Shown: positions 14,001 to 29,000 of the stretch, in pieces | How the letters are laid out: each line of letters starts with the position of its first letter | How positions within the stretch are numbered: position 1 is the stretch's first letter | Assembly (NCBI RefSeq): GCF_032854445.1 | Contig: NC_088295.1 | Coordinates: 3,596,501-3,660,500, forward strand | From: Liolophura sinensis | Lineage: Eukaryota; Mollusca; Polyplacophora; Chitonida; Chitonidae | Length of the DNA stretch: 64,000 bases | Reading direction: 5' to 3' | Translations under genes and position numbers: made by a program | The notes under the pieces: generated by a model | The model's database searches: none | The model's input: only the letters and a program-made list of their open reading frames with translations | What the model was told of the DNA's origin: nothing

Positions 14001-17000
14001 ACCCTGGTCATCACTGTGTCTGCCTCCGATGAAGACCTGGTAAGTATCGTGCACATTAGGTTAATGGAATGGATTTATTTAATTTGTTTTTCCAGTTATC
14101 AGTGGTATTTCTTCACTGATATTTTGAAGTAATGTCTTGTCTTCATTGGTTGTTTGAATTTTTTTCTGTACAGGACAAGGTGCAATACACCCTTCTGTCC
14201 AATCTGCCAGATTCCGGATATTTCTTTCTGAACCCAACTACAGGACAGATCTATCTGTCCAAGCCAGTGACGGACACAAATGTCACCAGCATGGTGGTAA
14301 GTGGACCTAGCACACTACCGTAGCCCACAAGTGTAGAACAGATCGTGTTAAGTGAAGATCACCTCTTCACTGATGCATACATAATTTCACTAAAATATTG
14401 ACTGGATGCTTTTGTAAATGGATACCGCCTGTGCCTGTTATGCAGTTGTACTGGAGTTATTTTTTTAAGGTCATGAAATGTTTTGATCGGAAAGTTAGAT
14501 GACTTTTATTTGTATTTTAGTTTCAGGTTCAGGCCACTGACAACCGTGAGCCACCCAGAACCGCCAATGCCACAGTTACGGTGAACATTTTGCGGAACCG
14601 GCTCAGTCCAAGGTTTATTGGTGAACCCTATGAGAATGATATCAGCTACACTACAGCCGAATCCACCGTGGTCTCCAGGGTTAATGTAACTGATGGAGAT
14701 CGACGGGTAAGTTCAGCAAAAAGTACACATTATAACCTAGAACTTCAGTTTAATTTAGTTCCTTCTTGTAGGAACAGTTGGGCATGTGACGTGATTGTTT
14801 GTCCCTTTCTTTCAGGGAGTCATGACGTACAAGGTCCTTCCAGGGGGGTTGGCATCTGCTTTCTTCGATGTGGGCCTAACCTCGGGGCAAGTCCGCATCA
14901 CCAACGCAGCCGAGTTACAAGCTGACCGAGAGTTGCGCTACCTGGTAAGTAGTTTCACTTATTATATTTGTTTTTTCTGTTTTCATTTTTCAGAATTTGC
15001 TGTATTATTTAGCATATGCTGTTGCTGACTTTTGTCATCTGTTTTTTGCAGTTGCCTGTGATTGGCTACGACTCGGCCTACCCGACTGACCAAGCTACGG
15101 CCACAGTGACGATCAACGTAAACCGGAACCTCTACTCTCCAGTCTTCACAGAGGACCAGTACATCGCCAATGTCTATGACAACACTGGACTCGGAGTGGT
15201 CATCAAACAGGTCAATGCTACAGACAGAGATGCTGCGGTGAGTTGGTCATGCAACTTAATGTAATGCTGAAATACTTAAACATATTTTTCCAGTCTTCCA
15301 TAGTTTTACTACCATGCACACTTGATCATGCCTGCTTTTTGTTTATAGGGCTTGGTTCAGTACAAGATCACCGGACCTGAACTGGCGAAGCAGTTCTACT
15401 TTATTGACTCTCTCACTGGTCAGATCTCCATCAAGAAACTCCTCACGCAAGGCGGACTTTTAGCAAACACGGTACGTCCTCGGCTGGATTGAGCTCTGCA
15501 TCAAATGTACATCTGCATTAAATTACCAAGCTTTCCGTTCATGTTAGTCTATCTTGTCTGTGTATTTAGTGTAACATCTTCAAGCATTTTGAGTGTAGGT
15601 CTTGATTTTTTTTCTCCTGCCTCCCTCTTTTTTTGCCATCCATTTATATTCCCGCTTGATTATCAGAAGATTAATAAACCTTGTTCTTGTTTCAAGATAT
15701 TCATCCAAGCCGTGGACTCTGGGAATCCTTCTCGGGTCACTAACGGACGAGTTGCGGTGAACATCATTCGAGACCAAGGCCCTCCAGTGTTCCAGAGGAC
15801 ACCCTACAGGTCCGACATACTGAAGACTGAGGCTGTTTTGTCCACCACATTAACAGCAGAGGCACGGGACCCTGATCCAAGGGTCAGTACCACCTTTGTA
15901 GTAGAATCTTATCATGTAGGCTTGCTCATTCCGGAGAACACTACCATTTCTACTGCAAGGTCCAAATGTTGTGTATATGTATTTTAAATTTGTTTTTTTT
16001 TTCTCTATTAGGGAGATATTATATACGAGTTGGATGGAAATTTCCCTGCACCAAACTTCTTTGCTGTGAACTCGACGACTGGTGTGGTGACTTTAATCCG
16101 TCCATTGGATCAAGACTCCCTGAGCACCACAGAGTATGAGGTAAGTGAGCCCTACCAATGAAACATTTGGAGAATGTCTTAATGGGATATTATTGATGGA
16201 AGTTGCACGGGAGACAACTCCAAATTGTCCGTGTAATGTTCGTTGTATTGGTATTAGACAAGCTTATTTCCTGATATAAAACAGGAGAAAAATTCTGGAT
16301 ATCACTTTCAGCTGAAACTGGTGGCCTATGATACGGAGTACCCCCTGAACCGAGGAGTGACTACAGCCACGGTGACTGTCAATCGCAACCCCAATCTACC
16401 CGTATTCAACCCGTCAAGATACACCACAACCATGGGCGAGGAAGCTTTGATTGGCACAAAGATATTCAACATAAACGCTACAGACGCTGATGGGGTAGGA
16501 CCATTTTGGGTATTTTTGTTCGTTTTTTTTTTTGTTTGTTTGTTTTTAAAGTTTTGAAAAATGGTGCCATTTTTTGTAGTTACTAGTACTAGTGGTACTG
16601 ATTTCTGGTTTTGGATTTGCAGGATTCCATCACCTACAGCATCCAGGGGGACCCAGAGGACCAGGATTTCTTCTACGTGGAACCTCTCACAGGCGTACTC
16701 TCGCTCAAAAAAACCTTCATTGACACCAACTTAAAGATCTTTACGGTAAACAACACAACGTCCTTTGCTCCGTGAATGTTGGATACAGGATAATAATTTA
16801 TGCTTGATATGCATGTCCTAATTCGTGCCAGATTTGTCCACCAGAATCCCTTGTCCTGTAGTAATCTCGTGCTCACTCATCTCCTTTTTTGTTTTCAGTT
16901 TAATGTCGTGGCAGTGGACAGTGTAGGTGGTGTGTCCCCGGATCTCGCTCTCGTCAGCATCAGTGTTAAACGAGACGAGTATCCACCAGCCTGGCAGAAC

Positions 17001-20000
17001 ATTCCCTACAGGGAATCCGTGCTGGAGACTGCCAGTCCTGGGGAAATCATTCTAGATACTGAAGCCATTGACAGGGACTCCAGCGTAAGTCTACCTTAGT
17101 GCACTTTTTAGCTAACCCTGTCAATTCTGCGGAATCCATTGAAAATAACGCAAAGTATTCCACGACTGCAGTATCAGTTTTTAAAAATGGACTATGTTTT
17201 GATTTCTTTCAGAGTCGACTTTTCTACTCCATCGTGGGAGAATTCCAGGCTCCAAGGTACTTCAGCATCGACAACAGAACCGGAGTAGTCAGAGTGAAAG
17301 ATGACCTTCGTAAGGATCTGGCCACCAGCTACAATGTAAGCATCCAGGTTGCTCAAGCACATTTTATCATTTTTTTTTTTTTTATGAAATGTCTTCGTGG
17401 TATCTTTCCTTTTCTCTTTATCATAACTAAATACCAATTCTTACGCATGCATTGTTTTGTTTCACAGCTGATCTTGGAAGTGTTTGATGACCAGGCACCC
17501 AGGCAGAAGGTGCGCACTCGCATGATCGTGGACGTTACCCGTAACCCTGGTACGCCCTTCTTTACTGGCTCGCCATACAGGAAGACCATACAGGAGACTT
17601 ACCCTCTGGCCACTGAAGTCGTCAGCATTACTGCTAGTGATCCAGACGTCGGGGTGAGTCAGTGACAAATTAACAAGTTGTTCCAAAAATGTCAAATCAT
17701 ATTTTGAAACTGTTGTGTAGGTGATTATTACTAAAGCGGGCTTACCTCTCTGTTGCAGGATGTTCTGTACTATGAACTACCCATTGTGAGCAATAATGCG
17801 AAGAATCTGGAATATTTCTTCATTTCGAGTGTTTCTGGTGAAATCATGCTGAAGAAGTCACTGACCAGAGATGCAGACAGGGGTGCCTCTTTCACGGTAA
17901 GTACTTAAATTCCGATTGCAAATGTTCATTTTTGGCATGGAATTACGACTTGACTGGTGAAAGGAGTTCTTAACATTTGCCTTTAAAAGCTAATTTTTTT
18001 TTTTAAATTGCAGTTGGTCGTGACGGCACGAGATCAACAGCAGCCAGAAAAGACTGGCACTGCTACAGTGTTCTTGACTGTTCAGCGAAACAACTTAACT
18101 CCTCAGTTCTCCAGTAATGACTTCACAGAGGAAATAGGGGAAAATGCACCTCCTGGGTATTCCATCATTGACCTGGAAGCAACCGATGCTGATCGTTACG
18201 TACGTTGCATTGCTATCTAAATACCATTTGCCTTGATGTGTTTTCCTTAAAAAGTATTAAAAATTGCAACCATACCATAAGTAGTTTTTAACATGCCAGT
18301 GTACATCTGTTCTGACTTGAATGCTTTTTTTCTTTCAGGGTTCCATGAAATACAGATTGACAGGAGTGGATTCTGGTCCTTATTACTTCAGGGTGAATGA
18401 AACCACTGGTCTGATCACGTTGGCAAACAGTGTTCGCAATGACATCACCAGATTCAGATACACGGTAAGAAACATGGTGTGATGCTATTCGTATTTATAC
18501 AGGCTTAAATTTGGCTTGTTCATCACTAGCCCTTTGCAAGTTCTAAAGTCCGGTGGATGTGTGTGGTTGTAAGAGACGTTCACGTGGTGCGATGTTATAT
18601 CCACTCGTCAAATTCAAAAGGTTGGTACAAATACCATTTCAGAAGTAACCTTCAAAAACTGCAGTTCATTTCAATACATGTTTTTTGTTTTCTTTTTATA
18701 TTTGGTTTTTGCTTATATACTTTATTTCCTGTTTTTGTTGCAGCTTGTGGTTGAAGCGTTTGATTCTGCCTATCCTCAAGATTTAGCTACTGCTACAGTA
18801 TCTGTGAATGTTCTGAGAAACCAAGATCGGCCTTCTCTAATTGGCTCGCCTTACATCACCAGAGTCAATGAGACCATTCCAGTGGGCACAAGTCTGTTGA
18901 CAGTACAGGCCTCAGATCCTGATGGGGTAGGAGAACGCCATTCCATTTCAGTGCAGCAGAGCTTTTACTAAACTTCATTCTGTACAGATTCACTTAACAT
19001 TTCGGACTTGTTACCCAGCCTGCCCGTGGCCTTCAGTCTTGATTTTGGAAGAGATTAAAACTAAAATAAGCGTCAAACAGGAACACTTTCTTCGCTTTGA
19101 TTTTTTTTTTTTTTTGACCTGTTATCCCAAATAATATAAACCTTTTACTTTATGGAATTTTCCAATTCTTTTCAGGACGCATTGTACTACTCGATTGTGG
19201 GACCTGCAGATTCCCAGGCCTTGTTTTTCATCAATTCATTGACGGGTGTCATCACTTTGCAATCACCCCTGAATGACGCTGGATTAACTCGTAATTCCTA
19301 CGTGGTATGTACCTTGTTCTCTTAGCCAATTTTAAGGTTGCGCAGGATTTTGGCCTATTTCTAGATATGGCAAGGGGGATGAACCCGGTATTTAATTTTT
19401 TTTTCTTGTTATTTTCTCTCCAGCTGAATGTTCAGATTGCGGACCAGCGTACACCACGACAAGTATTGAATGTAGGAGCCACGGTGAATGTCATTCGGGA
19501 TGAGTATGCACCTGTCTGGTTGAACGTCCCAAGGGCGTTGACTGTCCTGGAAACCGTAGCTGTCAATTTTGTCATCTTCACTGTCAGTGCCAACGATGAT
19601 GACAGACAAGTGAGTGCTCTTGTTCGTTTCTGGTAGGATTATTAAGAGACAAAGTTGATTTCTTTATTAGACCTAACTGTCGGGTATACTGCTGTATTAG
19701 TCCTTATGAATTCGTGTAGTTGCGGTGTAACTGAATTTTTTTATGCTTACAGGGGGACATGAATTATGGTCTGATTGGAGACTACCCAGCACCCAACTTT
19801 TTCTCTCTGAATACCAGCAGTGGAGAAATCTCGATTAAAAGTGACTTGAAGCAAGATGTAGTGCGCAATATGCAGTACACGGTAAGACCGATATTCCTGG
19901 TTTGTTACTTTACGCATATTAGCTCGGGTCTCGCAATGCTTAAAGGGGAGGAAAACTTTAAAAATGACACTACAGACTGAAAAGAGCACATTTAAAATTT

Positions 20001-23000
20001 TTTCAATGCCTGCCGCATAATTTTGCAATTTTTCCTTGCCATACACGTAAAGCCTGAAAACGGCAAAGCTGGCATAAATCTCGTCCTCCATCTTTAACAC
20101 CCTGTAATTTATGCTTTGGGTGTGTTGCCTCTCAGCCAATGAGTCGTTAAAACTGCCGGCTTGTTCCTGTAAACTCGATAACTACGTCCAACATTCCGGT
20201 TTTCCGATCGACAAGAGGAAAACGAACTGCACTGTTCGCTACCTTCTGGGAAGAAGTGAAGAAATGTACGAACTGCACTTCTGCTGTTTCCAGCGGCAAT
20301 TCTCCGGACACAGACGACTTCAGGACTAGTTCTTAGGCAAAATGGAGTCGCTCACAGCTGATGTTGGTGCTGACTTTATTTATAATTAATCAGCTTGAGG
20401 TACACATTAGAATTTTGTTTATGACGTGCACCTGCGAGGAAATGCATACTCTTTTCAATGGTATTTGTTTGATATTTACATTTTCTTATCCTTTAGTGGT
20501 TGATAACTATAGAGCAGTACAGTAAGCTCCTTCTGTTCTTCTCCTTGGAAACTACTTGGCTTTGTTTACACCTGTATTCTGGGTTATACTAATTCATACA
20601 TTGTGTTCGTTGACAGCTACGTGTGACAGCCTACGACAATGCCCGCAAGGACAGAACCATTACTGGCCTGGTGACTGTAAATGTGCAGCGTAACCCGAAC
20701 ACGCCAGCATGGAACAGGACTCAGTATATCGTAGACATCGCCCGTAACAAACCAGCGGGACAACTGGTGACAACGATCGGTGCCACGGACAGGGACGTAG
20801 CGGTAAGTCACTTCAAGTTCTTCATCTCCACAATCTTATTCCTTTAGAGTTTCGTTCACTCTTTCATGTGTTTTGTTGAGACGGACTTATCCACCTGCTT
20901 TCATTCTGCCTCAGGATAAGATTACCTATGAAATTGTGGCGGAAGATTTGAGATCTCTAACCTCTGGAGCATCCACATATTTCTACATCGACTCTGAGAC
21001 TGGTGAACTGACGCTGAGGAGAAGCCTCGAGGGTACCGGTCTCAACGAAATAGAGGTAAGTTCCTGGTGGCTATGATGAAAAACATGATGGTATTCTACA
21101 ACTAAGAATCTTTTTACATTCTAAATATGTCACAGTATTTTCATATTGCTTTTTTAATTATGGCATCAGTGTTGTGGTGATGCAATTTTCCTAATGTTTT
21201 TGATTCTAGCTGACCATTCAAGCCTGCGATGATGGCTATCCTCAGAAGTGTGCTAACACCAGTCTCCTCGTCCGTATCTTCGGAGGAACCCAGCCACCGA
21301 CTTTCTCTGCCAACTCTTACCAGGAAACCATACCAGACACTTCCAGCCCTGGACTACTGATAAAGCAGCTTTCCGCACAAGGCACCAATGGGGTAAGAGT
21401 TTTCAGTCTTCCGAAATTGTAGTGAAAAAAGCATGAAAGAGCTGTGCTATAGCAATGCCGAAATTGAATATGCTCATGTTTTAATGTCTTTTTATTTGTT
21501 TTTGTTTCAGTCTGCAAACATAGAGTTCGAGATGGTCCCGCCTGGCTATCCATTTTTTTCAGTTGAGCGCAAGACTGGCAGAATCACCTTGGCATACAGT
21601 GTCTTTTATGAGACGAGCTCTCGTTATGAAGTAAGTTCTCTGCTCAAGTTCTGGTTGTATGCCAAATTCTAAAATTCCGGCTTTATGCCAAACTGTCATA
21701 ACCATTTTGTAAATATATTTAACTGTTGCTGTTCAAACAGTTTCGTGTAATGTTAACTTTTAACTTTTCAGTTCCAAGTTCAAGCGTATGATATGAACTT
21801 CCCCAATGTGCGTGCCACCGCCAGCATGATAGTCCTGGTGGATCGTAACCCCAATGGCCCGGTGTTCCTGGAGCCTTCCTATAGCACCACAGTGGATGAA
21901 GACTTGACACTGGGAGCTCTGATCATCAACACGACTGCCACAGATGCTGATGTAAGTGCATGTACTTCTCCAGGAAACTGGCAACTTGTTTTCCGGCCCA
22001 TAGCAGTATTGCGCTTTGCGATGAGGATTTGAGGTTAAAATTGTTCATGTAGTCGAACCAACTTGGACTTTTAAAATGCTATACTACATCCTTGTCCAGC
22101 ATCACAGACTCGAGTTTAAAGATGTGTTTTGACCGTTTTTATTGACAGGGAGATGATGTGAGGTATGAATTGCTGGGAAATCAAGTGGATATGGACGCCT
22201 TTTTCGTGAACCCAGCCACGGGCGAAATATCTTTGAAGCAACCGCTCACCATGGCCGCCATCCAAAATCTGCAAGATTTTACCGTAAGTGATGTTCAGTA
22301 TTTATTGTCTGTGAAAACTGAAACAGGATTGCACTGTTGTTACTGCCTGTGCCATGGCTGTAAAGGCTGTTGGTACCGGAGTTCTGCGCAAAGTGGAATG
22401 GCATTGAACAGACCAGACCACAGTGGGGCTCCACTTGCTAACGATCTTGGAATTATATTACACGCAAGTGAAGAACTGCTCATCGTGTTGTATCTGACTA
22501 ACTGTGATGACTGTGATAATTATGTACTTTCAGTTCACTATTCGAGCGTCTGACCAGAGAAAACCAGTGCCGAAAACGGCTGATGTGAACGTTGTGGTCC
22601 GTGTGAACCGCAACACCCATTCCCCAGTGTTTGTACGACGGCCGTATGACCAGGTCATCGCAGAAACCTCCGCAGTTGCTTCTTTCATCGTCAAAGTGTC
22701 AGCTGACGACGAAGATAGGGTGGTTAGTAACTTTAGCCGTCATGTCTCGATTTGCAAGAGCCAATTTTGTGATCTTCCAGATATATTGGTTAATATCCTG
22801 TGTGATTTTATAACTTATTTATTTTTTTATTTTTAGGGAGACATTCACTACAACCTCCTTGGAATCTACCCAGCCCAAACATTCTTTGCCTTGAATACAA
22901 CAACAGGTGATTTAACTCTGGCCCGATCACTGATGACGGACTCCCTCAACAGACAGTCCTACAGGGTGAGCTTATCAACGTTGGTCATTCCATTTTGTGA

Positions 23001-26000
23001 AATAGGCTTTTACTGTCATAACGTTGATCAGCATGGTAATATTTGCCCTTGTATTAAAAGACTGGGTGGTTCATTACATGTACATGTACATATTGTCTAA
23101 TTTTCCCCTTTCTGTAGGTAAGAGTTGGAGCATACGACACAAGTTATCCAAATGATGTAACAACGGACGAATTTACCATTACGGTGATGAGGAATCAGAA
23201 TGGCCCAGTGTTCCAGCCAGGTGCTAGTTATGTGAAGACCGTCGACGAAAACCTACCAGTGTTTGCTAAAGTGGAGACTATCGTGGCTACAGATAGAGAT
23301 CAAGGGGTAAGTGCTTCAGACTAAACCATCAGATTTTGTGGTGTCCAACAGCAACTTTTTAACGCGTGATTAGTTTCACATTTTTGTATTCTAGTTCTTC
23401 CAATTCTTTTTCGATTTTTTTTATTCACACTTTGTTAATGTTTACAGGATGTTGTGACCTACAGATTGATCAATGCAACGAGTGACGGATTGCAGTTCTT
23501 TTACCTCGATGCAAACACTGGAGAGGTCTTTGTAAAGAAAGATCTTTCTGACGCCAGATTCCAGCCCTATATCGTGAGTTCTGTAGCAATATTATCTGCC
23601 AAATTCCAGCTGTATATCATGAGTATTGATAAACCAAATATTGTTTGTTATACTCTATTATATAATATATTAAAGATCAGACCATACTGTGAGTTCTGTA
23701 CCAGTATCCTGTCAAATTTCATCTCTATAACGGGAGTTCGTAGAATTACTATCAGTCCAATTTCAACGCTATATTGGGAGTTCTGTACGAAAATTCTTCC
23801 AGATTCCGAACCTTCATGGTTTGCCAGGCCTGGACAAGACTACAAATGTTTTCCTTTCCTTTCAGCTTACCATAGAGGCGGCGGACTCGCGTGGACAAGT
23901 GCAGTATGCAACTCTGCAGGTCAATATCTTGTCCAACCGAGAACCTCGCTTTGTCAACATTCCTTACCAGACTACTGTTGACTATGATCGTCCCATTGGC
24001 TCATTTGTCTTCCGAGTGTCTGCCGTGGACCCTGATACCCAGGTGAGCATTGACTCGCACTGACGACTCTTCCACTTGTCTATCATCCACCATGCACGGT
24101 TTAAATACTGAGCATTGTGTGTACTACTTCTGAAATAGCTGTGATTAAATTGTTTCAGGTGCCGTTGCAGTACGAGTTGGTTGGTGTACCCCCTGGCACG
24201 GACTACTTTTATCTGAACGCTAGCACAGGTGTGATCTCTATTCAGCAGAATCTAACAAACGACCCACGTGTTGGCAGACTCTACACTGTAAGTCTAAACT
24301 TTTTGTTTTTCTCTTATGTTTAGATGATTTCGTTTTGAACAAAATCATAAACCTTAATTAACATCTAACATAATTTGATTTGAACATTTTTCTATTTTCA
24401 GCTGCGTGTTGAAGCATTCGATCCCAGCTATCCAAACATGCGCGCTAGTGCTGATGTCCTTGTTATTTGTGATCGTAATCCTAACCCACCCGTCATCACT
24501 CAGTCAACGTCTACCTCTGCCTCTATCCGTGAAAACTTTCCCGAAGGAGGCTTCGTCATTTCTGTGAATGCCACAGACATTGACCAGGCAAGTCCACATT
24601 TTGTCTTTTGTTCAGTGCTTGTTCTATTAAGGTGATTCCATGCTGAAATATACACACACTGTGTAAGGCGTCTGTGAAACAATCTTCTTTTCCATAGTCC
24701 TTTTTTCCTGTGTGCCATTTTTTTCATAAGGTAAATGAAATCCAAATATGCTTTTACAAACGTATGTTAATAATTGAGTTTTTACCACGTGTTTTTTGCT
24801 ATCTAGGGTCAGACCATCCGCTATGAAATTCTCACCAATCAGAATGGCCTTGAAGCGAACCAGTTCTTCTACATTCATCCAATCACTGGCCAGATTTACA
24901 CCATCGCAGATCTTCGTAAAGCACCCAAGAACATCTACCTGGTGAGATTTACATCTGTTGTGATCAGCGTAGTTTAGTCTGCATGTCTGGTTAGCTGACT
25001 AGCTACGGCTGTCGGCTCCTTCACCGGTGAAGTCATGTGGTCAAAATAAACTATTTCTCTTTGATGAAATCGTTAATCACCAAACAAATATTTGTTTCTG
25101 CATCTCCCAGTAATAGCTTTGTTTCCGATATGCAGTGATTGTTAACCTGCTTAACTTTCCAGTTTACGGTGATCGCCCGTGATAATGGCATTCCCTCCAA
25201 GTCTACCAGCATTACTGTCCAGATAACCATCTACCGCGACGCGTCCAATCCTCGCTTCATCGGCGAGCCATACTCTGTGGACATCCTGGAGACCGCTCCA
25301 GTTGACGGGTCCATCTACATGGTGTCTGCCACCGATACAGATCGCCTTGTAAGTATAACTCTCTGTAAAACCTCTCTGCCAGACTTCTCAAATCTTGAAT
25401 ATTGAAACATCTTTTCCCACATTTCCCCTCTTGGTCTGACAACCGAACCAGGTTTATCAATTGGGAATTTTATTGGTTATTTTTTTCATTTTTCCTTGCA
25501 AAGGGCCATATTGTGTATGAAGCAGTTGGGGATGGTTCCACTCTGGCATATTTTGATGTCAACACCACCACTGGAGACGTAATTGTCAAACAGGATTTAA
25601 CCAAGGACAACATCGGTGTTTACTATGTAAGTATCATTAAATTTCTCGCTATTTTTAGTCCTCGGGAACGGTAACAGCTGTGTAATCCGCTGTAATACTT
25701 CCTGCTGACCATCACGGCTGGTGTTTGTTCTGTTGCAGCTGAGGATCCAGGCTTATGACAGCGTGTACCCGACAAACAGGGCCGAGGCTGTAGTGAGGAT
25801 TAATGTCAACCACAACCCATCAGCTCCCGTGTTCAGCCCAGACATTTATGTGGCCAACATCCCAGAGACTTTCCTCGTCTCCAATGTTATAGTGGACATC
25901 AACGCAGTGGATAATGATCGGGTAAGTCGCTGTCTCGCTGTCTCTCTCTCTCTTGCTTTGACTTACAAGGGAACTTCCCCCCCCCCACACACACACACAC

Positions 26001-29000
26001 ACAATGAATGAATGTGGCAGTAGGATTTTGCTGTTACTAACTGTTCTGGTTTTGTATTGCAGGATCCCATCACCTATACCCTGTTTGGAGATACCTTGGA
26101 CTACTTCTTCATTGTCCCACAGAGTGGTCAAATTCAGTTGAAGAAAAGCCTGCTAAATTCTGGTGTAACGAGATTTGATGTAAGTAGTGTGCCAGTAGTA
26201 AATAATCATGGCCGTAGAAGTTGCACTAAATTCCTCAACCCTCGGTTTTATCTTAGCTGTATACAATAACTGGGTTTGACCGGCCCGGATAACACAGTTG
26301 GTAGAGCGTCCGCTTCGGGACCGGTAGATCCAGGATCAATCCTTGATCGAGTCACACCTAAGACTTTAAAAGAGGTAGTTGTAACTTCCTCGCTTGGCGT
26401 TCAACATGAAGGGGATAGTGCAACGGTTGACCCGTATCAGTATAATGGCTCGGGCGGGACGGTTTACTTGCCTTCGGTAAGTCGTCTCAGTGAAGCAGCA
26501 CTAAATAAGAGCGGTGGAAATCCGTCCTGCAACAAGGAGGCACATTACATGCACCCTAAGGATTCCTTCGACTGAGTACGACGTAAAAACCCCAAGCACT
26601 CACTAACTGGGTTTGTGCTTTGTGTTGCAGCTTGTTGTGGAGGCCTCTGATAACCGACAGCCCCCTGCCAGGAGAAATGTTTCGGTGACCATCAATGTTC
26701 AGCAGTTTAACCAGCGCCCTGCCTTCAACAACTTGCCCTACCGAGCCACAGTGCTGGAATCTGCTGTGGTGTCCAGCTCCGTGTTCAGAGTTGATGCCGA
26801 AGATGGTGACAGGCTGGTAAGATTACCTCCCCCTGAGTTCTTTGCATATACTAGTTTCCAGTATTCTGGCGGGCATTTCATCAATTTGTAGTTGCCATTT
26901 TACATGGATTAACCTTTTTATCAATTTGTCCATCCCATTTTACACACAGACTAGCCGTTCATGGATTTGCCTTTCCCAATTTGCACGGTCTGACCTTTCT
27001 CCAGTTTCTGTCCTCCAGTTTACCCGGCGAGCTTTTCATTAATGTCTGTCCATCCCGTTTTACATCTAAATATTAATAAAATAATATAAATATCTACTTT
27101 TGTGTTTCCAGGGTGTCATGAACTATGAGCTTATCGGTGATGGGACGGCCACGAGCTATTTCGGAGTGAACAGAACCAGTGGTGTGATTTCTCCGCGCAT
27201 TAGCCTCAAGCTAGACACTGTTCCCACTTACAGGGTAAGGGCCTCCTTTTCAGGACTAGCTGTCTTTTTATTTTATAATTCAACCCCATTGACATTTTCC
27301 TAGCATTTGCCTACTTAACCAGTGTTCTTAATCACCATTTGACCACTTCCCGGTGATGTTGCTGTTGCAGTTACGTGTGATAGCGTACGACACGGCATTT
27401 CCTAATGAACAGACAACAGCTACAGTAGATGTGACTGTGCAGAGGAACCCAGGAACCCCAAGGTTCTCAGAGAACCCTTACCGTATCACCGTGTCGGAAA
27501 ATCTGCCACTGGGTAACTTTACATACTCGGTTCTTGCAGTGGACCCAGATGGGGTAAGTCTTAACAGGAATGTATTCAACTAAATACATTGTTCCTTCAT
27601 GTGGTGTGACTTGGTGATCGTGTTTGTCATTATTGGTCAGGTTTCTACATTTTTGATATTCCTTAGACTTATCCATTTCACGAAATGGGCGAACCTTAAG
27701 CCCTGGTTTTCACAGTAAAATCCATCGTTCTGTAACAGAACTGGACAGATCTTAATACTCAAACATCTAGTGAGTTTGTAATGTTGCTTCTCTTCTCAGG
27801 ATGAAGTAGAATACAGCCTTGTACCAAACAACATAGCAGAGAACTTATTCCTGGTGAAGCCTCGCTCTGGTGACATCTTCTTAACTGGAGATCTTCGCAA
27901 AACTTCACTCCCAACTGTAACAGTAAGTCTGACCAACCTGTTGGTTTTAGTGTATTTCTTAAGCGTTTTGAGGGAAATCTTTTTATCTGGTAATCTCCTG
28001 TAAAATCTTAAAAAATGGAAGTCGGAACATTTGCCGTATACCTTTTTTTCAAACCGGCGGTTTTGGTTTATATATTTTTTAAATTTTTTTAATTAGTAAA
28101 TTATTAAGAGTGGAATTCATTTTATCTAATTTCAGATCAATGTTCAGGCCTCAGATGGCCGACTCGCATCGCCGAACACTGCAGTGGCTTCTGTCATTGT
28201 CACGATACGCCGCAATGCCCTACCCAGGTTTGACGCCACCTACAGCGGTCTGCTGGTAGACACAGATCCAGTAGGCAAAGCCGTTGTCAAAGTGTCTGCG
28301 ACAGACCCAGACAGCAATGTAAGCATAACAGCAGGCCTTTGTGAGATAAGAAAGCATTAGATTGAACACTCCAGAATTTTTTTATAGACCTTGAACTAAT
28401 TAAATCACGTTTAGGAGCGAGATGTGCAGGCTGGCACACTCAACATGTCCATACCACATCGAACGACAGGGATTTTACATTACGTGAACTGTATCCCATT
28501 TAAAGAAATACGGCGGGGAAAAATCTCAAACCCAATCGCCAGCGTTAAGCTTTCACTGATCATCTTTTTTGTCGTTTTGCAGGTTCCACTGGTATATGAA
28601 ATTGTTGGGGTGTACCCAGCACCCACTTTCTTTAACATTGTGTCAAACGGAACTATCTACCTTGATCAGAATCTCAAACAGGATTTCCTCGGGCTGACAA
28701 CTTACACGGTGAGTTACCATACCTGGAGGAAGAAGCTCCACAGTACTCTGTAACCTTCGATATCCTATACTTTTATCGCTATAAAAGTTTATATTTTTAT
28801 TAAGTTTAGTCCTCAACTATTACAAACATCTAATAGTTCCTTTTCTGCTTCTCGTGTCTAAGTCTACCTATCGCTCTTTTCAGGTGCAAGTAAAGGCGTA
28901 CGATCCAACCTATCCTGACCAGTACGCCCTAACAAACATCCCAGTGACTGTTACACGTAACAGCCAGGCTCCAGAGTTCAACGAGACTTCATATTCCGTG

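Noticed and set aside
26276-26575. 99-codon plus ORF in intron 82
   Set aside because: It lies within the SINE body bounded by a 12-base target duplication.
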